This document shows, piece after piece, positions 32,837-44,755 of a stretch of 64,000 bases of DNA. The DNA comes from Astropecten irregularis (taxonomy: Eukaryota; Echinodermata; Asteroidea; Paxillosida; Astropectinidae). Both the position numbers and the translations under genes were made by a program. Positions within the stretch are counted from its first letter, which is position 1. Each line of letters opens with the position of its first letter. Location of the stretch: the NCBI GenBank assembly GCA_963971285.1, contig OZ020244.1:9238001-9302000 (forward strand), in the 5' to 3' direction. The notes beneath the pieces were generated by a model. It was given only the letters and a program-made list of their open reading frames with translations. It was not told the DNA's origin and searched no databases.

Positions 32837-34607
32837 TAGTCTAGATTGCTAGACGTAGTTATCGTACCCGCCACCACGAGAGGGCGTATCATGACAATCC
32901 GCTAGCGACGCACGAGTGCACGACTACTAACTTGGACTTCGATAACTACGTCTAGACGAACTGCTATTATTTCCCCCCCGAAAACGGGGGGAAACCAGTG
33001 CGCTTGCGCGATATTGTTGAATAATTTGCGCTTCGCGCACGCGTACACACATCACGAAAATGCACAATAGCCAGGTAGCTCACTTGTTCTTCCACTGGCT
33101 GGAAGTTCCTGGGCCTGTAGGCGGGAGGATTGGTGCGGTGTGTACGTAACCGGGCTCGCCTCGTACTCGTAGGCCTACGCGTACGGTGAGGCGGGGAGCT
33201 ACGGACCGGGACGGCGGCCGGGCATGGTCTTAGCCTTCGGAGAAAACATGGCCCACATGTGTCAGTCAAGTCCCATTAATACTTGTGCACAATCAATTTA
33301 ATAATGATGGTCGTCGGTGAAATTCTTCCCCGGCAATTTTTTACACGTACTTGGGTTAATATGCATGTTGAAAACATAAGGCTTTTCAGAATTATTCACA
33401 AAATGTTTTTGAGTTGACGTAATGTTTTTGAGTTGACGTGATGTTTGCGAGTTGTCGCAATGTTTGCGAGTTGACGTAATGTTTGCGAGTTCAGACGCAA
33501 TGTTTGCGAGTTGATGCAATGTTTGCGAGTTGAGGCAATGTTTGCGAGTTGAGGCAATGTTTGCGAGTTGAGGCAATTAATGTTTGCGAGTTGAGGCAAA
33601 GTGTTTGCAAGTTGACACAATGTTTGCGAGTTGACGCAATGTTTTTGACAAAAGGATTTCGGGGCATGAACGATGAAACAATTTCGATCTGTTCCTAGCT
33701 CTATGTTTGAGGGACCGAAAAGATTTCCACATGAATACACAAAATATTATTTTTAAACACAAAAATATTTTGAGGCCATGAAATGATTTTCATGTATGAC
33801 AAGAAATTGTCTCTATAGGCTTTCCCGCTCCGCTCGAAAATCCCCCCCTCCCCCCCAAAAATGCAATGGGGACCGGGTGTCTGACTCAGTCAACTTGCAG
33901 GCCGTGCGGTCTCACATAAAAAATACTACACGAACGTCCGTGCGTGGATGGACCGCACTGGTTATCACGGGCCCATGCCTCGGGCTGAATGCGTCGCAAG
34001 CCCCCGGCCTACGCGCTATGTCTGCACCGGTGGTAATTTACTACCACCGGTGCAGACAGCGCGTGGGCCGGGGGCTTGGTAATGCACCCGCAGCATGGGT
34101 TTGTGGTTTGTGCCTACCGATCATATATCGAGCTTCATTTTTTTCTTGTACATACAGTTTTCATACATGGTTTTACCATGGAAATTCCTTCACGGTTTTA
34201 CAAAACTTCGTGAAGTACAATATACCTGTACATGTCATGTATACCTCCGGTTTTTTTGTTTATATATCTATTATATGGTGTACATTGTACATGTACATGT
34301 GTGTATGTACTACTACTAGTACTGTACAGTAAATTACATGCAGTGCATTATAGACGGTGCGAGGTAAGTCAGGGGACTAGACATATGAATATGCATTGAT
34401 TGACCTAATTATGCATGATATATTATGCATACGTCATATGATTAGGCACGGTAGGTGCGCGCGCATACAGTAAATAATAGCAGTTCGTCTAGACGTAGTT
34501 ATCGAAGTCCAAGTTAGTAGTCGTGCTCTCGTGCGTCGCTAGCGGATTGTCATGATACGCCCTCTCGTGGTGGCGGGTACGATAACTACGTCTAGCAATC
34601 TAGACTA
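32837..34607. mobile_element. Fold-back TIR transposon, copy 2 (complete, inverted relative to copy 1)
   Basis: Same ends (TAGTCTAGATTGCTAGAC) and about 137-bp self-folding terminal repeats as copy 1, with a different perfect 9-bp duplication CAGCCTCCG (32828-32836 and 34608-34616). At 1771 bp it is shorter because it has one array block and lacks the nested element. It contains the GC-rich tail on the left and the CATACGTCAT-type AT-rich head on the right, so orientation is opposite to copy 1. Two complete copies with different clean TSDs prove a transposing family. Confidence 0.9.
33405..33645 (-). repeat. 19-bp tandem repeats in fold-back copy 2
   Basis: On the plus strand the unit reads TGTTTGCGAGTTGACGCAA (19 bp), about 12 copies with GAGGCAA and GACGTAA variants. 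It is the reverse complement of the copy 1 array. Confidence 0.85.
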
Positions 34608-35340
34608 CAGCCTCCGCCTTAAAATGGGTGCATTCTCTTGCCAATACTAAACCAAATCCCGTGGATTCACCCATAGTGCAAATCATACTGAGCGGTAGAC
34701 GTCAACTCCACAAGCCTCCGGTCCACAAAGAACCAATTTCAATTCCAACGGTCAAAAGAATTATATACAAATTTGGGGGTCCTAACAATGACTTAATGGA
34801 TCTTAGAATAGCTTGCTACGTTTCGTTACAATTTTCCTTGCTTTTCAGACATGACGAAATGTCCCAAACTCAAAGCTAGTCATATTTCTGAATTGCCAGA
34901 GGGGCAAGGGCTATCAATTTTCATACCGAGATCCAAAACAGATGTTTTTAGAGATGGTTCAACAGCAATAATTTCCATCACTCACGATGACTACTCTCCA
35001 ATCTCCCTTTTAAAGTTGTATCTGTCTAGATGTAACACTAAATTTGGAGAAGATGTATTCATTTTTACCCCTTTGTCTTACCACTCTAAACAGAAAATTC
35101 ATGTTCCGCTTAAGAATAAGCCTCTAAGTTATTCCAGGTGTCGTGAGCTATTCCTTGATGCTTTGGGAAAAATAGGAATTCCGAACCCTAAAGCGTACGG
35201 GTTGCATAGTCTACGGTCTGGAGGGGCCACTCATTCAGCCAATAAAGGTGTTCCGGAAGATCTTATCATGCAGCACGGTCGATGGAAAACTGTCTCTGCC
35301 AAAAACAGATATGTCTAATTAGATTTGGGAAAAAGGTTGT

Positions 35341-35898
35341 GTGTTTCTTCTACTTTGAGCCAAGAATAAATCGTTTTGAATATTGTATCTGAGTTTTTAT
35401 GCATCAAATTTTCTAGTAATACTGTAGTGTCTTAGACGATTCATTGACAATATAATGGAGTCGACCCCGTTGTATTATTCATGCTTAATTGAATTACACA
35501 TGTATTTCTACAGTAACATTTTACACTACAGCGTACTCTTATATTTGATTATTTCTGATTAGTTATTTCTCCAGTCATCAGTTTGGCATGAGATAGTAAG
35601 CATGGGGCCAAACTACGTTTTTATTTTTCCAAAAGGGTTTTTGAGTTTTCGTAGCCGGCTACTACCACGACTGAAGTAATAACTTTTAGGATAGTTGTGC
35701 ATTGTTGAAGCCTATTGTTTCAAGATTTACACTTAATACGTTACGCCTGTAACGAACGAATTATTGATAGGATATTGTTACATTAATTCTAAATTGATAT
35801 TTATGGATTATTTATAAAATTGATTTGTTATTACTTTACTCAAGAATGAATTAAGATAGCATTTCCAATTTGAGGGAATCAGCCTTATACAGTGTGTA
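35341..35898. other. Non-coding, no recognised feature
   Basis: AT-rich DNA after the recombinase; I see no exon, repeat end or RNA gene. Confidence 0.35.
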
Positions 35899-36480
35899 TA
35901 AAAAAAAAACGCAACAGGATTTAAATTCAAATTTGTGAAGATTGTGTTAGCTTTCCAGCAAAGTGAATAGTATCATGTTAAAGCCACATTTTTCCTCTTT
36001 CCAATGATATGTTTTTTATTCATACACGGTCACGGATGACCGAGTAAAAATTATTTTTGGACAATGGGTCAGAATGGACTTGAGACCAATATTACACACG
36101 GCTTAGAGCATCAAACTCATCAATGATTCTTTGTCGGAGAGTTGCAATATCAGGTGGAGGGGTAATTAACACTTTCCAAAAGAAAAAAGTTACAAATCAG
36201 ACCTGGAAATGGATACTTACAGATTTTAAATGAAAATGTGATTTGGATTACTGAATTAATGGAAAACTTTCCTATGCAACAAAGGGGTATGTTCCGACGC
36301 CTATGGTGGGCTCAGGATGGCGCATCAGCCCATCGACTAGTTGCAGTAAGAAACAGATTGGCTGAGGTTTTTGGACATCGAGTGATTGCTTGTATCATGA
36401 TGTGGAGTGGCCATCGTGATCTCCGGATCTGACTTGTTGTTGTGACTTTTTCTTCTGGGGTTATCTCAAGAGCAAAGTGT
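35899..36480 (+). pseudogene. Degraded mariner-like transposase fragment
   Basis: The left part begins CAGTGTGTATAAAAAAAAAAC, a common mariner-like terminal sequence. At 36205-36480 the reading gives LQILNENVIWITELMENFP, RLWWAQDGASAHRLVAVRNR (second catalytic Asp in QDGA) and, after frame damage, SPDLT..CDFFFWGYLKSKV (third acidic block region). The first catalytic block is deleted and no right terminal repeat is visible. Confidence 0.6.
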
Positions 36481-37099
36481 TTATTATTATCTCAATAACA
36501 AAGTGTACATGTAACTCTCTTCTTTGCCATTCCTGTTTCGGAATACTTAAACTTTCGTAGCAGATTGATTTGAATATACAATGTACATGTAGTTTGTGAT
36601 TCGAATGGACTTGCTCGTTCATGGTTAAGAACTTTATTTTCCTTTTTCAGTATACATGTATGTGAAGTCTTTCCATTGATTGAAATTTAATTGATTCCGG
36701 GAGACTGCCGGAGAGCTTATAGAGCTATGATTCAGATGAATCATTAAGGAATGTATGATAATTATGGTTTTGCACTTTTTGTATAGATCCGAGTAGTTTT
36801 TTAATTGAATATAGTTCGTGAATTGAATGGTCTTTCATATACATGGCTGGGATCTTACGTGTTTTCAGAATACTTGTATTTATGTAAAATGTTCCTTTTA
36901 TTGAAATCTAATCGGTTTGTTTATGCTTGTATAAAAGATACTACATGTACTTATAAATCAGTTGAGATTCCGGGTGACACCCGAAGAGCTTGAAGAGCTA
37001 TGATTCAGATGAATCATTGATGAATAGAGTGTGATATTATTATGTACTCCAATAAAATGAAATTGTTTTTCATGCGTATGAGCGAAGCGAAGGAGCATG
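36481..37099. other. Non-coding with a local repeat
   Basis: Two related blocks (GAGCTTATAGAGCTATGATTC at about 36713 and GAGCTTGAAGAGCTATGATTC at about 36986, each followed by AGATGAATCATT) show a local duplication of about 270 bp. No coding sequence. Confidence 0.45.
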
Positions 37100-37640
37100 A
37101 AATTGCTCATAGCATTCGGGTCCAGTCCTCTTTTTTTGACGAGAGGACGAACAATTGCACTTTTACAACTTGCTGGGAAAACCTCAGAATCGAAGAATAC
37201 ATAGGGTCAAGACTACATGACTTCGAAGGCATTTTACCGACAACAGACCTAATTTCATCCGAAGACATTGAATCTAGCGATGACAGTTCCCGATGGTGCG
37301 AAACCACGAGTTCATCATAAGGAGTCCCATTCGACAAAACGGCTCTAATTGTGACAATTTTCTTGGAGAAGAAGTCCGCGAACGTTTTCGGAAGATCGGA
37401 GACTTTAAACATCATTCGGAAAAATGCCTGCTGAGGATTTTTTGGAACCAGAGATATTGTCAACGATGCGAAACAATTCTTTTTGATCGGCGGTCACAAT
37501 CCGGTTGCGATGAAAAGCTGACCTGGTTTCCTCAAGTTTTCCATTGTATGCTTTCAAAGCGCTCCTGAACATTTGTCGGTGAATCTCTAATTTCGAGGTC
37601 AGCCATTGACCTTTTAAGTTTACTTTGGATGTGTGTATTT
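37100..37640 (-). pseudogene. CR1-like LINE fragment
   Basis: The minus strand reads AYNGKLEETRSAFHRNRIV, then VPKNPQQAFFRMMFKVSDLP, FADFFSKKIVTIRAVLSNG and MPSKSCSLDPMYSSIL. This is the linker leading into the reverse transcriptase domain (S-x-KSC-x-LDP block) of CR1-type LINEs. It ends near the 5'-truncated Helentron. Confidence 0.65.
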
Positions 37641-37796
37641 ACACAATCGGGAATTATCAGCTCAGAAAGAAGTGTTTCGTGTTTGTGGTCTGAGGTTGAA
37701 AGAGGGTTCTAGAAAAGTGGAGTTTATACCTGTTGGTGAAAATCCTGTACGAATGAGTTTGCCACTAAGTGTTATGATGATGATGATGATATTTTC

Positions 37797-39031
37797 ATGA
37801 CTAGTAGAGTTGATCGTTATAAAGCAAGGCCAGATATTGATAAATTTAATGACATGTGCAGAATTATTTACAATGGAGGAACATGTAATATATCAAGAAA
37901 GTCACCAGTGTATGCATTGAAACATGGTCTGGGTCACATACAGAAACGAACAAAAACTGAACCAGCAGTCATAAGATATCCAAGGTTTTCATTGACCAAA
38001 TGTCCAGAGAAATATTACCACAGTATATTACAACTGTTTCTTCCATATCGTGTTGATATTCAACTGAAGCCATCACAGTTTCAGAATTATGAACAATTTT
38101 ATAGGAATGGTTCTGTTAGTCTTAATAATAAAATGAAATCTGTAAGTGTTGGTAGTTGAAAGTAATCGGTTTAAATATGAGAAGGATGCTGAGGCTCTTG
38201 AAGCAGCTAAACAATATGTGAACATGGTATGCAGGAAGATGCATGGGCTTTAATTTCCCCAATATCTGAGCAGGAAAGACTGGAATGTGAAGCAGAGCGT
38301 GAGCCAGTATTATCAGAAGATGATGATTTTGATATTCCTGACCTACAATCTGACAAAAAAGACAAAGTGTGTAATATTGAACCACATTCAGTGAAAATAT
38401 CAAAGCAAGATGCACTAAGTTTATTGAGGTCATTAAATGTACAGCAAAGGGAAGTGTTTAATAAGATTCGGGACTGGTGTTTACAGAAAGTACAAGGCAA
38501 AAACCCTGAACCATTTCATGTATTTATCACTGGTGGAGCTGGAACTGGGAAAAGTCATTTGATAAAATCAATACATTATGAAGCAACAAGACTCTTTACA
38601 AGAATTGTTCATAATCCTGATAATGTGTCTGTAATGATAACTGCACCTACTGGAGTTGCTGCTTTCAATATAAATGGGAGTACAATTCATAGTGCGTTGT
38701 CAATCCCCACAGATGCACGTTTTCCATACCAACCGCTTGGTGAAGAGAAATTGAATACTTTGAAGAATGAATTGCAAGATCTTCAGATTGTTATTATTGA
38801 TGAAATATCAATGGTTGATCATAAAATGTTGTGTTACATTCATGGACGTCTGCGTCAGATTTAGCAAACACGTGATCTCAAGCCATTTGGAAAAGTGAGC
38901 ATTTTAGCTGTTGGTGATTTTTATCAATTGCCCCCTGTCAAAGGGAAATCATTGTATCAGAGAGATATTACAGTAGATCTATGGAATGATTGTTTCAAGA
39001 AAGTAGAGTTGATGGAAATTATGAGAGAAAG
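37797..39031 (+). pseudogene. Helentron helicase, N-terminal half
   Basis: 37797-38159 encodes the pre-helicase region (RVDRYKARPDIDKFNDMCRI ... RYPRFSLTKCPEKYYHSILQ). 38229-38864 encodes the helicase with Walker A GGAGTGKS at residues 102-109, [19 protein letters not shown] (residues 139-157) and Walker [10 protein letters not shown] (189-197). One TAG follows GRLRQI at 38862-38864, then the frame continues as [16 protein letters not shown] and VELMEIMRE up to the insertion. A frame change lies near 38150-38230. PIF1/RRM3-type 5'-3' helicase; it would unwind DNA in rolling-circle transposition. Confidence 0.75.
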
Positions 39032-39150
39032 CACCCGATACTCACAAACTATGTCAGTAACTACTGTCAAAAGGGACAAATTTCGCATCAGTCTTACCGA
39101 CATAGATTACAATCTGTATAATCTGGGTTAAGATCAGTGTCAGTAACAAC

Positions 39151-39387
39151 CATTGATCTCCATTAGAAAGACTGGATAGGACACGCGCACGCAGATGCAT
39201 TGCACGGATTCAAAAACGCGTGGACAGCTGGAGAGCGGGTTTGGGCAGTGTTAATTGTATGGAAGGCCTACGTGCGCATGCGTGCTGGACACTTCAAACC
39301 CCTTGTCAAACCCGCTGATCAAGCGCGCACGCGGTTACAAGATGGAGGGCGCTGTGTCCTATCCAGTCTTTCTAATGGAGATCAATG
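39151..39387. mobile_element. 237-bp MITE in the left TIR (8-bp TSD)
   Basis: The ends CATTGATCTCCATTAGAAAG and its inverse form an arm of about 34 bp that runs on through ACTGGATAGGACAC. They are flanked by perfect duplications GTAACAAC (39143-39150 and 39388-39395). The 8-bp duplication suggests hAT or a similar superfamily. The empty site is preserved in the right arm of the big element. Confidence 0.85.
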
Positions 39388-39612
39388 GTAACAACTGATA
39401 CTGAGGGTAATCTTTATTCAGTCCTATGCAGTCTGTGGGTTGCTTTGGACAGAGAGCGAGCATGCGCAATTAATCCTTCGTGGATCCCTGGCCGCTGCCT
39501 AGCCTGCATGCAACAATGCGCCAATGCAATTTGTACGTAAAAATGTATTCCGGTCGTGTCCATTTTTATGTTGAATACAGAGATTTTGTAAGGCTTTCTA
39601 CGACTCTTGATC

Positions 39613-39631
39613 ATGATTGATCGATTAAATG
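39613..39631 (+). CDS. Candidate first exon of the gene carried by the 16.2-kb element
   Basis: ATG followed by six codons (MIDRLN plus one base) and a strong donor G|GTAAGT at 39632. It lies inside the terminal repeat, so the repeat may supply the promoter. The link to later exons is inferred from strand and order only. Confidence 0.3.
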
Positions 39632-39905
39632 GTAAGTTATTTCCAAAATATAACTGTTTTGGCGTGTAAATGTGAAACACTGGGGTTATGATACGCGTTT
39701 TTGTTTTGTTTTTGTCCTGTTTTGGGTTTGTTGTTTTGGGGGAAATTGGAGGGATGGGGTCACCTAGCCAGGGCCTAACGTTAGTGCTTCATCTATTTCG
39801 TGAATAACTGAAATTAGGCTCTTCATTAGTCATGTCAGCCTACATTACTACAGTATACATCCATATTGAGGAGTACTAGGCCTATAATAGTAGGCCCTAT
39901 ATGGC

Positions 39906-40097
39906 AGTGTATATTTTGCCGGCGCCGGCAATCTTCCTGCTGCAAACGCTATTTTGGCTTTTTGCCTTTCCCATTGGCTAATGATTGCAGTAGGCCTACT
40001 AGAATGTAGGCCTACCTCCGGCAAAATAACCTTTAGAGAAAGAAGACCTGCTTTGCCAACGAGAAGAATGCATTACGGAGCCGGCAAAATATACACT
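39906..40097. mobile_element. MITE with GCCGGC-containing TIRs
   Basis: The ends AGTGTATATTTTGCCGGC and GCCGGCAAAATATACACT form an 18-bp perfect inverted repeat. No clear target duplication. No coding potential beyond a short chance frame. Confidence 0.65.
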
Positions 40098-40781
40098 TCC
40101 TTTTTATATCGTCAGTGTACCTGTTTTCGAGTTTAGTTTTCAAGGGTTGACCTTAAGTTATACGTCACTATTACCACCATGCTATTACTTAGCGACGTGC
40201 AAGCCTGTACCACACAACCAGTTGATTTGTTGTGTGTACGGTATATGCTCCACTGCAAGCCAAACTACAGTGCCAACACTCAACAGTTTACTTCTTTATG
40301 TAACTATTTGTCTTGCTTGGAATAAATGCTTACACCCTCGAAAACCGGTACATCGAGGATAGTACATGTAGTAGGCCTGCTGGTACTGTAACGTTAGGCC
40401 CTAGGCATATAGGGCGTTACCGGAGATTAGTACACTCAGGGTAGCTGGTACCCAGCTTCTACAGTAAACTAACTCACCTGAATACGACTCTGTCATGGGT
40501 CAGGTACCAGCTAACCTTAGTGCACTAAACTGAGGTAGTAACCCCCATATCTGCATATAGGCCTAGTAGGCCTTCTAAGTAGTAGTAGGCCAACTAGTTT
40601 CTATCTAGCTAGCACTTTGTAGCAGTATAGGCTAGACCCCTACTATAGGCCTACTACTAGTTGCGATGATCGTTACCATTGGTCTGACCATATCAGACAA
40701 TTAAAGGGTTACGATAATCGGAACTATAGCTAGTAGTACTAGTAGTAGGTGGCCTATACTGCTAGTACTTTAGTAGGCCTG

Positions 40782-40928
40782 GGGTCGATTTCACTAACGC
40801 TTTGCGATCATCGTAAATCCCAAATCCATCGCTAAACGGAAAATTGCTATGCAAAGTAGCGATCGATTTTCTATTTAGCGATTGATTTGGGCTTTACAAT
40901 GATCGCAAAGCGTTGGTGAAATCAGCCC
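40782..40928. mobile_element. Harbinger-type MITE, CTG target
   Basis: The ends GGGTCGATTTCACTAACG and its near-inverse CGTTGGTGAAATCAGCCC, with inverted arms of about 38 bp including TTTGCGATCAT. Flanked by CTG (40779-40781 and 40929-40931). The 3-bp duplication and GGG ends match the Harbinger element at 42510. Confidence 0.8.
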
Positions 40929-40931
40929 CTG

Positions 40932-41051
40932 GGGTCGATTTCACCAAACTCATCGCAATTCGTTGCAGCTGCACGAGAAGTTGTATGCATATGATGGTTA
41001 TCCTTCGTAACTCAAGTTATGATCAATCGTAGGGCTTCCTGAAATCAGCCC
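40932..41051. mobile_element. Second Harbinger-type MITE, adjacent, sharing the CTG
   Basis: Starts GGGTCGATTTCACCAAA, ends TGAAATCAGCCC, flanked by CTG at 40929-40931 and 41052-41054. It sits directly against the previous MITE, sharing its right target copy, as if one had inserted at the duplicated target of the other. Confidence 0.75.
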
Positions 41052-41370
41052 CTGTAACTATGCCAATATTAAAACAGGGTCCAGATGCACCACTATGCTC
41101 AGATCTGGGCCCTGTTTATGTAGGCCTTAGATGCAAATTATGGGTCTGTAAAAAAAGAAATAGTATTTGACGGTTGTCCTACTACAAAAATACAAGATTT
41201 TGTTCAGGACCAAATTAAGAAAGGTCGCCTAAAATTTCACCTGCATTGAATTGCATGGGGTTGCATATCTGAAAAGTGCATAAATACAGAATGTTTTATT
41301 ATTTCACACCTTCAGAACCTGCAGATATTTCAGTACCCTTACATTGCCTATTTTGGTATTTTTCTTGCAG

Positions 41371-42130
41371 ATGCCTAAATGTAAGCTGGAAAAAACTTCA
41401 CACTCCATACAAATGTAACTTGCAGTTAGCAAGGCTAATTGTTTCTGCAAAGAGGAAGTGTTAACGGGCAGATGTCTTTAAAGACATTGAAGACACAGCT
41501 ACCGGTACATGTACATGTACGAATCTGAAGCAAAGGTAATTTTTCATGCGGTGCTCTGTTGTTTTTAGTTTGAGTTTGCCTAATTTTAACTGCATGAGCC
41601 ATCATTCCCATGCGATTAGAAAGTTAAATCATTTTGTATGTAGTCAGGTTTGAGTCAGGTTTTTCTCACATCTCGGATGTCCGATTGTTTGCCATGAATT
41701 TAACCCTAGTTCATTCCATATACTCAAAGGTCACTGAGTCCACACACAAGATGGACACATGGGAACATATGGGATGAAGCAGGTCCCTCCAGATGTGACA
41801 GCCACATGTCAAGGAGGTTCAAGGGATGTACTAGCTGGGAGGAGAAAAATGCGGACAACGTGATTTGCTGCATGGATGGCAATGATGAGACAGGTTTCCA
41901 TCAAATGTGGTAGGTTCTCATTAAAACACTTTTTTCATTGAGCATAAACTTTTTTTTAGCTGCAAATGCCTATTTGGAGAATGCAGTTCTGCTTATAATT
42001 GACTTTTGCTTTCTTTCACAACTACAAAGGCTACATATACTTGAAGTTTGTGTTTCACTTGGTTTACAAAGCTTAAATTGTATTTTTTTTTTAGGTGTCT
42101 GAGTTGTATTAAACAGATAAACAGATAGGC
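41371..42130 (+). CDS. Candidate exons of an unrecognised Cys/His-rich gene inside the 16.2-kb element
   Basis: Three segments have splice-like borders. 41371-41535 follows TTTTTCTTGCAG and ends AAAG|GTAATT, with CLNVSWKKLHTPYKCNLQLA in one frame and a stop before its end. 41751-41909 is open over about 52 codons (SHMSRRFKGCTSWEEKNADN, CCMDGNDETGFHQMW) and ends at GTAGGT. The segment from 42095 follows a TTTTTTTTAG acceptor and joins in phase to give W-C-L-S-C-I-K. The combined C-C ... F-H ... W-C-x2-C pattern recalls the end of a PHD-like finger, but key residues do not all fit. It is an inferred gene model; R1 repeat DNA follows directly. Confidence 0.35.
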
Positions 42131-42485
42131 CTATTTGAAAGGGATTGGTAAAATACCCAAACAGAAATATTCACAGATTTGTATATGTTTTCAGGGTATG
42201 AAGATGGTGCTGGTAGAAACATACCATTAAAATAATTTCGCTTGAGTTGGTGTATTTATCCAGAAATGAGTAAAACAGACCAAAAACGGTTTTATAACTT
42301 TGGGTATTAAAGATCAAAACCATTCTTTATGTTTTATAAGAAAAATTAAGTCAGGTTTTTCTCGCGACTCGGATGTCCGATTGAGCTGAAATTTTCACAG
42401 GGTTATCATTTCATGTACATGCTGTACCAGACAAAGTTTGAGTGTTGTTCTGTGACCTTTACCAATCATGTATTATACCTTTCAA
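42125..42485 (+). repeat. Interspersed repeat family R1, copy 3 (near full length)
   Basis: Runs from GGGATTGGTAAAATACCC through TTTTCTCGCGACTCGGATGT and CCGATTGAGC to TGTTCTGTGACCTTTACC and ATCATGTATTATACC. Matches 44756-45115 and the minus-strand copy 51420-51720. A short partial copy (TTTTTCTCACATCTCGGATG) lies at about 41640-41700. No coding potential or TIR is evident; possibly a SINE-like or old non-autonomous element. Confidence 0.75.
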
Positions 42486-42744
42486 TTGAATCACTCTGTG
42501 TTTGACCTGGGGTGGATTGCAATAAGCGGTCTTAAAGCTGTCTATGTGCCTTAGCCGGTCTTAAATGGCTTGGAGTTAGTTGGTCTATAAGTTAGACCAT
42601 TGCAATGAAGCAGTCTTAGCGCTTAGCCAGTCTTTAAAGAGTTAGCCTGCTTGGAGCAGGCTTAAAACTGTCTTTAATTATATAATTGTTGGGAATTTTC
42701 CTAATACTTGCTTGCATGATGTTGACATAACTTTTGTTTCCAAA

Positions 42745-43918
42745 ATGGCGTTGCAATTATTAGTTGTTGAAGATTTGAACAGAAGAGCCTTGCGTAGACA
42801 TAGAGTATTCAGGGACAGACTGAATCCTCTGGATAAATATGATGATGATGAGTTATACCGAAAATATAGATTTCCAAGAAATGCAATCTTGGAATTGACA
42901 GATTTGATTGCACCGAATTTGAATCAGACAAACAAAAACCACGCAGTTCCCCCGATACTGCAGATGTGCACTGCTTTGAGATTTTACGCTACCGGTGTTA
43001 TTCACAACGTATCCGGTGATATGTCAGGTAGGAGAAAACGGCTTCACATTATTTAAAAAAAAGAATATTTATGGGATTAAATTCAAAGACGTGACAAATT
43101 TTACAAACATATCTTTCAAACATAAATTATGATAAGAATTTATTTATGTTTGCATTAAATTTTAATGCAGGGATGCACGAGTCCACGGCATGCAGAATAG
43201 TGCGAAGAGTATCATTGGCTCTGCAGAGTAAATTGAGAGACTTTGTCACGTTCCCCAACCAAGACAGAAGTCTAAGGGCGCAGAAGGTGGGGTTCTACAA
43301 CATAGCAGGGTTCCCTAATGTGATCGGAGCAATAGATGGGACACACATAAGAATCCAAGGCCCAAGTGATCAAGAGTTTCTCTACGTTAACCGGAAAGGA
43401 TATCTATCATAGCTTAAACATTCAAGTAATATGTGACAGCCAAATGAAGTTCACAAATTGTGTATTTCGCTGGCCTGGGTCCACTCATGACTCCCGAATC
43501 TTTCGTGAAAGTGCCATCAAGACAGTCTTTGACGAAGGTCAAGTTGACGGTTACCTTCTTGGCGACAAAGGCTACCGCTCTATCTCCGTACCTTCTTACA
43601 CCATACATCAACCCTCAAAGCGACGAGCAGCGTAGATACAATCGTAAACATGTATCAACGCGATGCATTGTAGAGAGAACTATCGGGGCATGGAAGCGAC
43701 GGTTCAGAGCAATGCATGAGGAGACAAGAATGGCACCAGATAGAACCTGTGCAGTGGTTGCAGCTACAATCATTCTTCACAATATCGCCAGACAGCACCG
43801 CCTTCCTGATTTCGACGACGAGGAGGATGTCCTTGAAGAGGCTATCGAAGAGGTTTTTAATGGACCTGTTGCAGCTGAAGGGCGAGCAGTGCGAAATATG
43901 ATCAGCCATGAACTCTAA
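42745..43918 (+). pseudogene. Harbinger transposase, two exons, frameshifted
   Basis: Exon 1 (42745-43027) begins MALQLLVVEDLNRRALRRHR and ends at a CAG|GTAGGA donor. Exon 2 begins 43169 after TTTTAATGCAG and joins in frame (S-G-M-H-E-S-T-A-C-R). The DDE triad is readable: GAIDGTHIRI, WPGSTHDSRIF and ERTIGAWKRRF, with LLGDKGYR before the last. A 4-base gain near 43400 (ATCTATCAT for ATCAT) and a 1-base shift near 43575 break the frame. The remaining frame runs to MISHEL and a stop at 43918. The product would cut and join DNA at CTG/TNA-type targets together with the Myb-like partner. Confidence 0.8.
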
Positions 43919-44755
43919 AATGATGGGTAACTTAGTACAGCATTTTTAATGTGTCTTTCTTTGCAGATCATAAATGTTTGCTTTGTAAATAATAAGTGAC
44001 AAGGCAGATGTCTAAGGTTGTGTTTGCTCCTTGGTTATTATCAATGCACTCACTCACAAATACATGTAATTAAAATGATTAACAAAAAGAGTTGTACTTC
44101 TCAAGTATTATTTTATTTCATGCTGAGAACAAGATTGAAAATGTCAAGTCTTCAAACAGTTTGCATCACCTTTGAAACTAATAACACAAGTTTTAGGGCT
44201 ACGAATTAAATTATTGCTCATTAAATAATAAATAACAATAAATTAAACAATCATCAAATTTACAAATTGTACAAAACTGGCAAAGTTAAAAAAAGAAGAA
44301 GAAGATTGGCAGCCATATCAGTAAGTTACATTAATTCTTTGTAATTACTATGTACATGCAGATTAAATTATAATGTAATTCCAAATATTATACGGTAGGC
44401 CTTTATGTTATTGTATATAATTTTCCTTGCTTATTGTAATGCTTAAATAATAAACAATCCTTTTTGGTTTATGGTTTATGGTTTTTAGCTTAAGTGTTGG
44501 CTATTCAAGATTGCTGCCAAACAAGTGAAGCACAACCAGAATGTTCACTGTCCTTTATATTTTTATCATAAGAGAAATCATTTTATTTTTGATATGCATA
44601 TTTGACACACACAAACAGGAGAGTTCATGTGGCATTTCTACCTTCAACTTTGTAAATAATTATCAATTAAACCAACATGAATCTTTTTGAAAATGTTTTT
44701 AGTAATCTTGTCAACATATTGTCGAATGAAAAACAACAGTGAACAAAAGTTCAAT

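Larger units (their letters stand above)
32780..35340 (+). pseudogene. Tyrosine recombinase (Crypton/DIRS-type element relic), split by fold-back copy 2
   Basis: The C-terminal catalytic part has HSLRSGGATHSANKGVPED, then QHGRWKTVSAKNRYV: the H-x-x-R, H/W and Tyr signature of tyrosine recombinases. The upstream part has LLFRHDEMSQ, which fits the first catalytic Arg box. The region before 32837 belongs to the same gene, and the fold-back element sits inside it. Such XerD-like proteins are abundant in amphioxus and cnidarian genomes, in Cryptons and DIRS-like elements; which one applies cannot be told here. It is a fossil with a few breaks. Confidence 0.65.
39032..39680 (+). repeat. Left terminal inverted repeat of the 16.2-kb element
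   Basis: Pairs with 54850-55258. It is interrupted by the MITE 39151-39387, which is absent from the right arm. The conserved inner part contains an apparent ATG exon with donor AATGGTAAGT (39613-39640). The right arm carries the same donor but ATT instead of ATG. Confidence 0.85.

Noticed and set aside
37042-37320. Plus-strand 92-codon ORF
   Set aside because: It is the antisense of a LINE fragment whose minus-strand reading has clear reverse-transcriptase-linker motifs.
41371-42130. Firm PHD-finger call
   Set aside because: The Cys/His spacing is only partly right (Trp where a Cys is expected), and exon borders are inferred.
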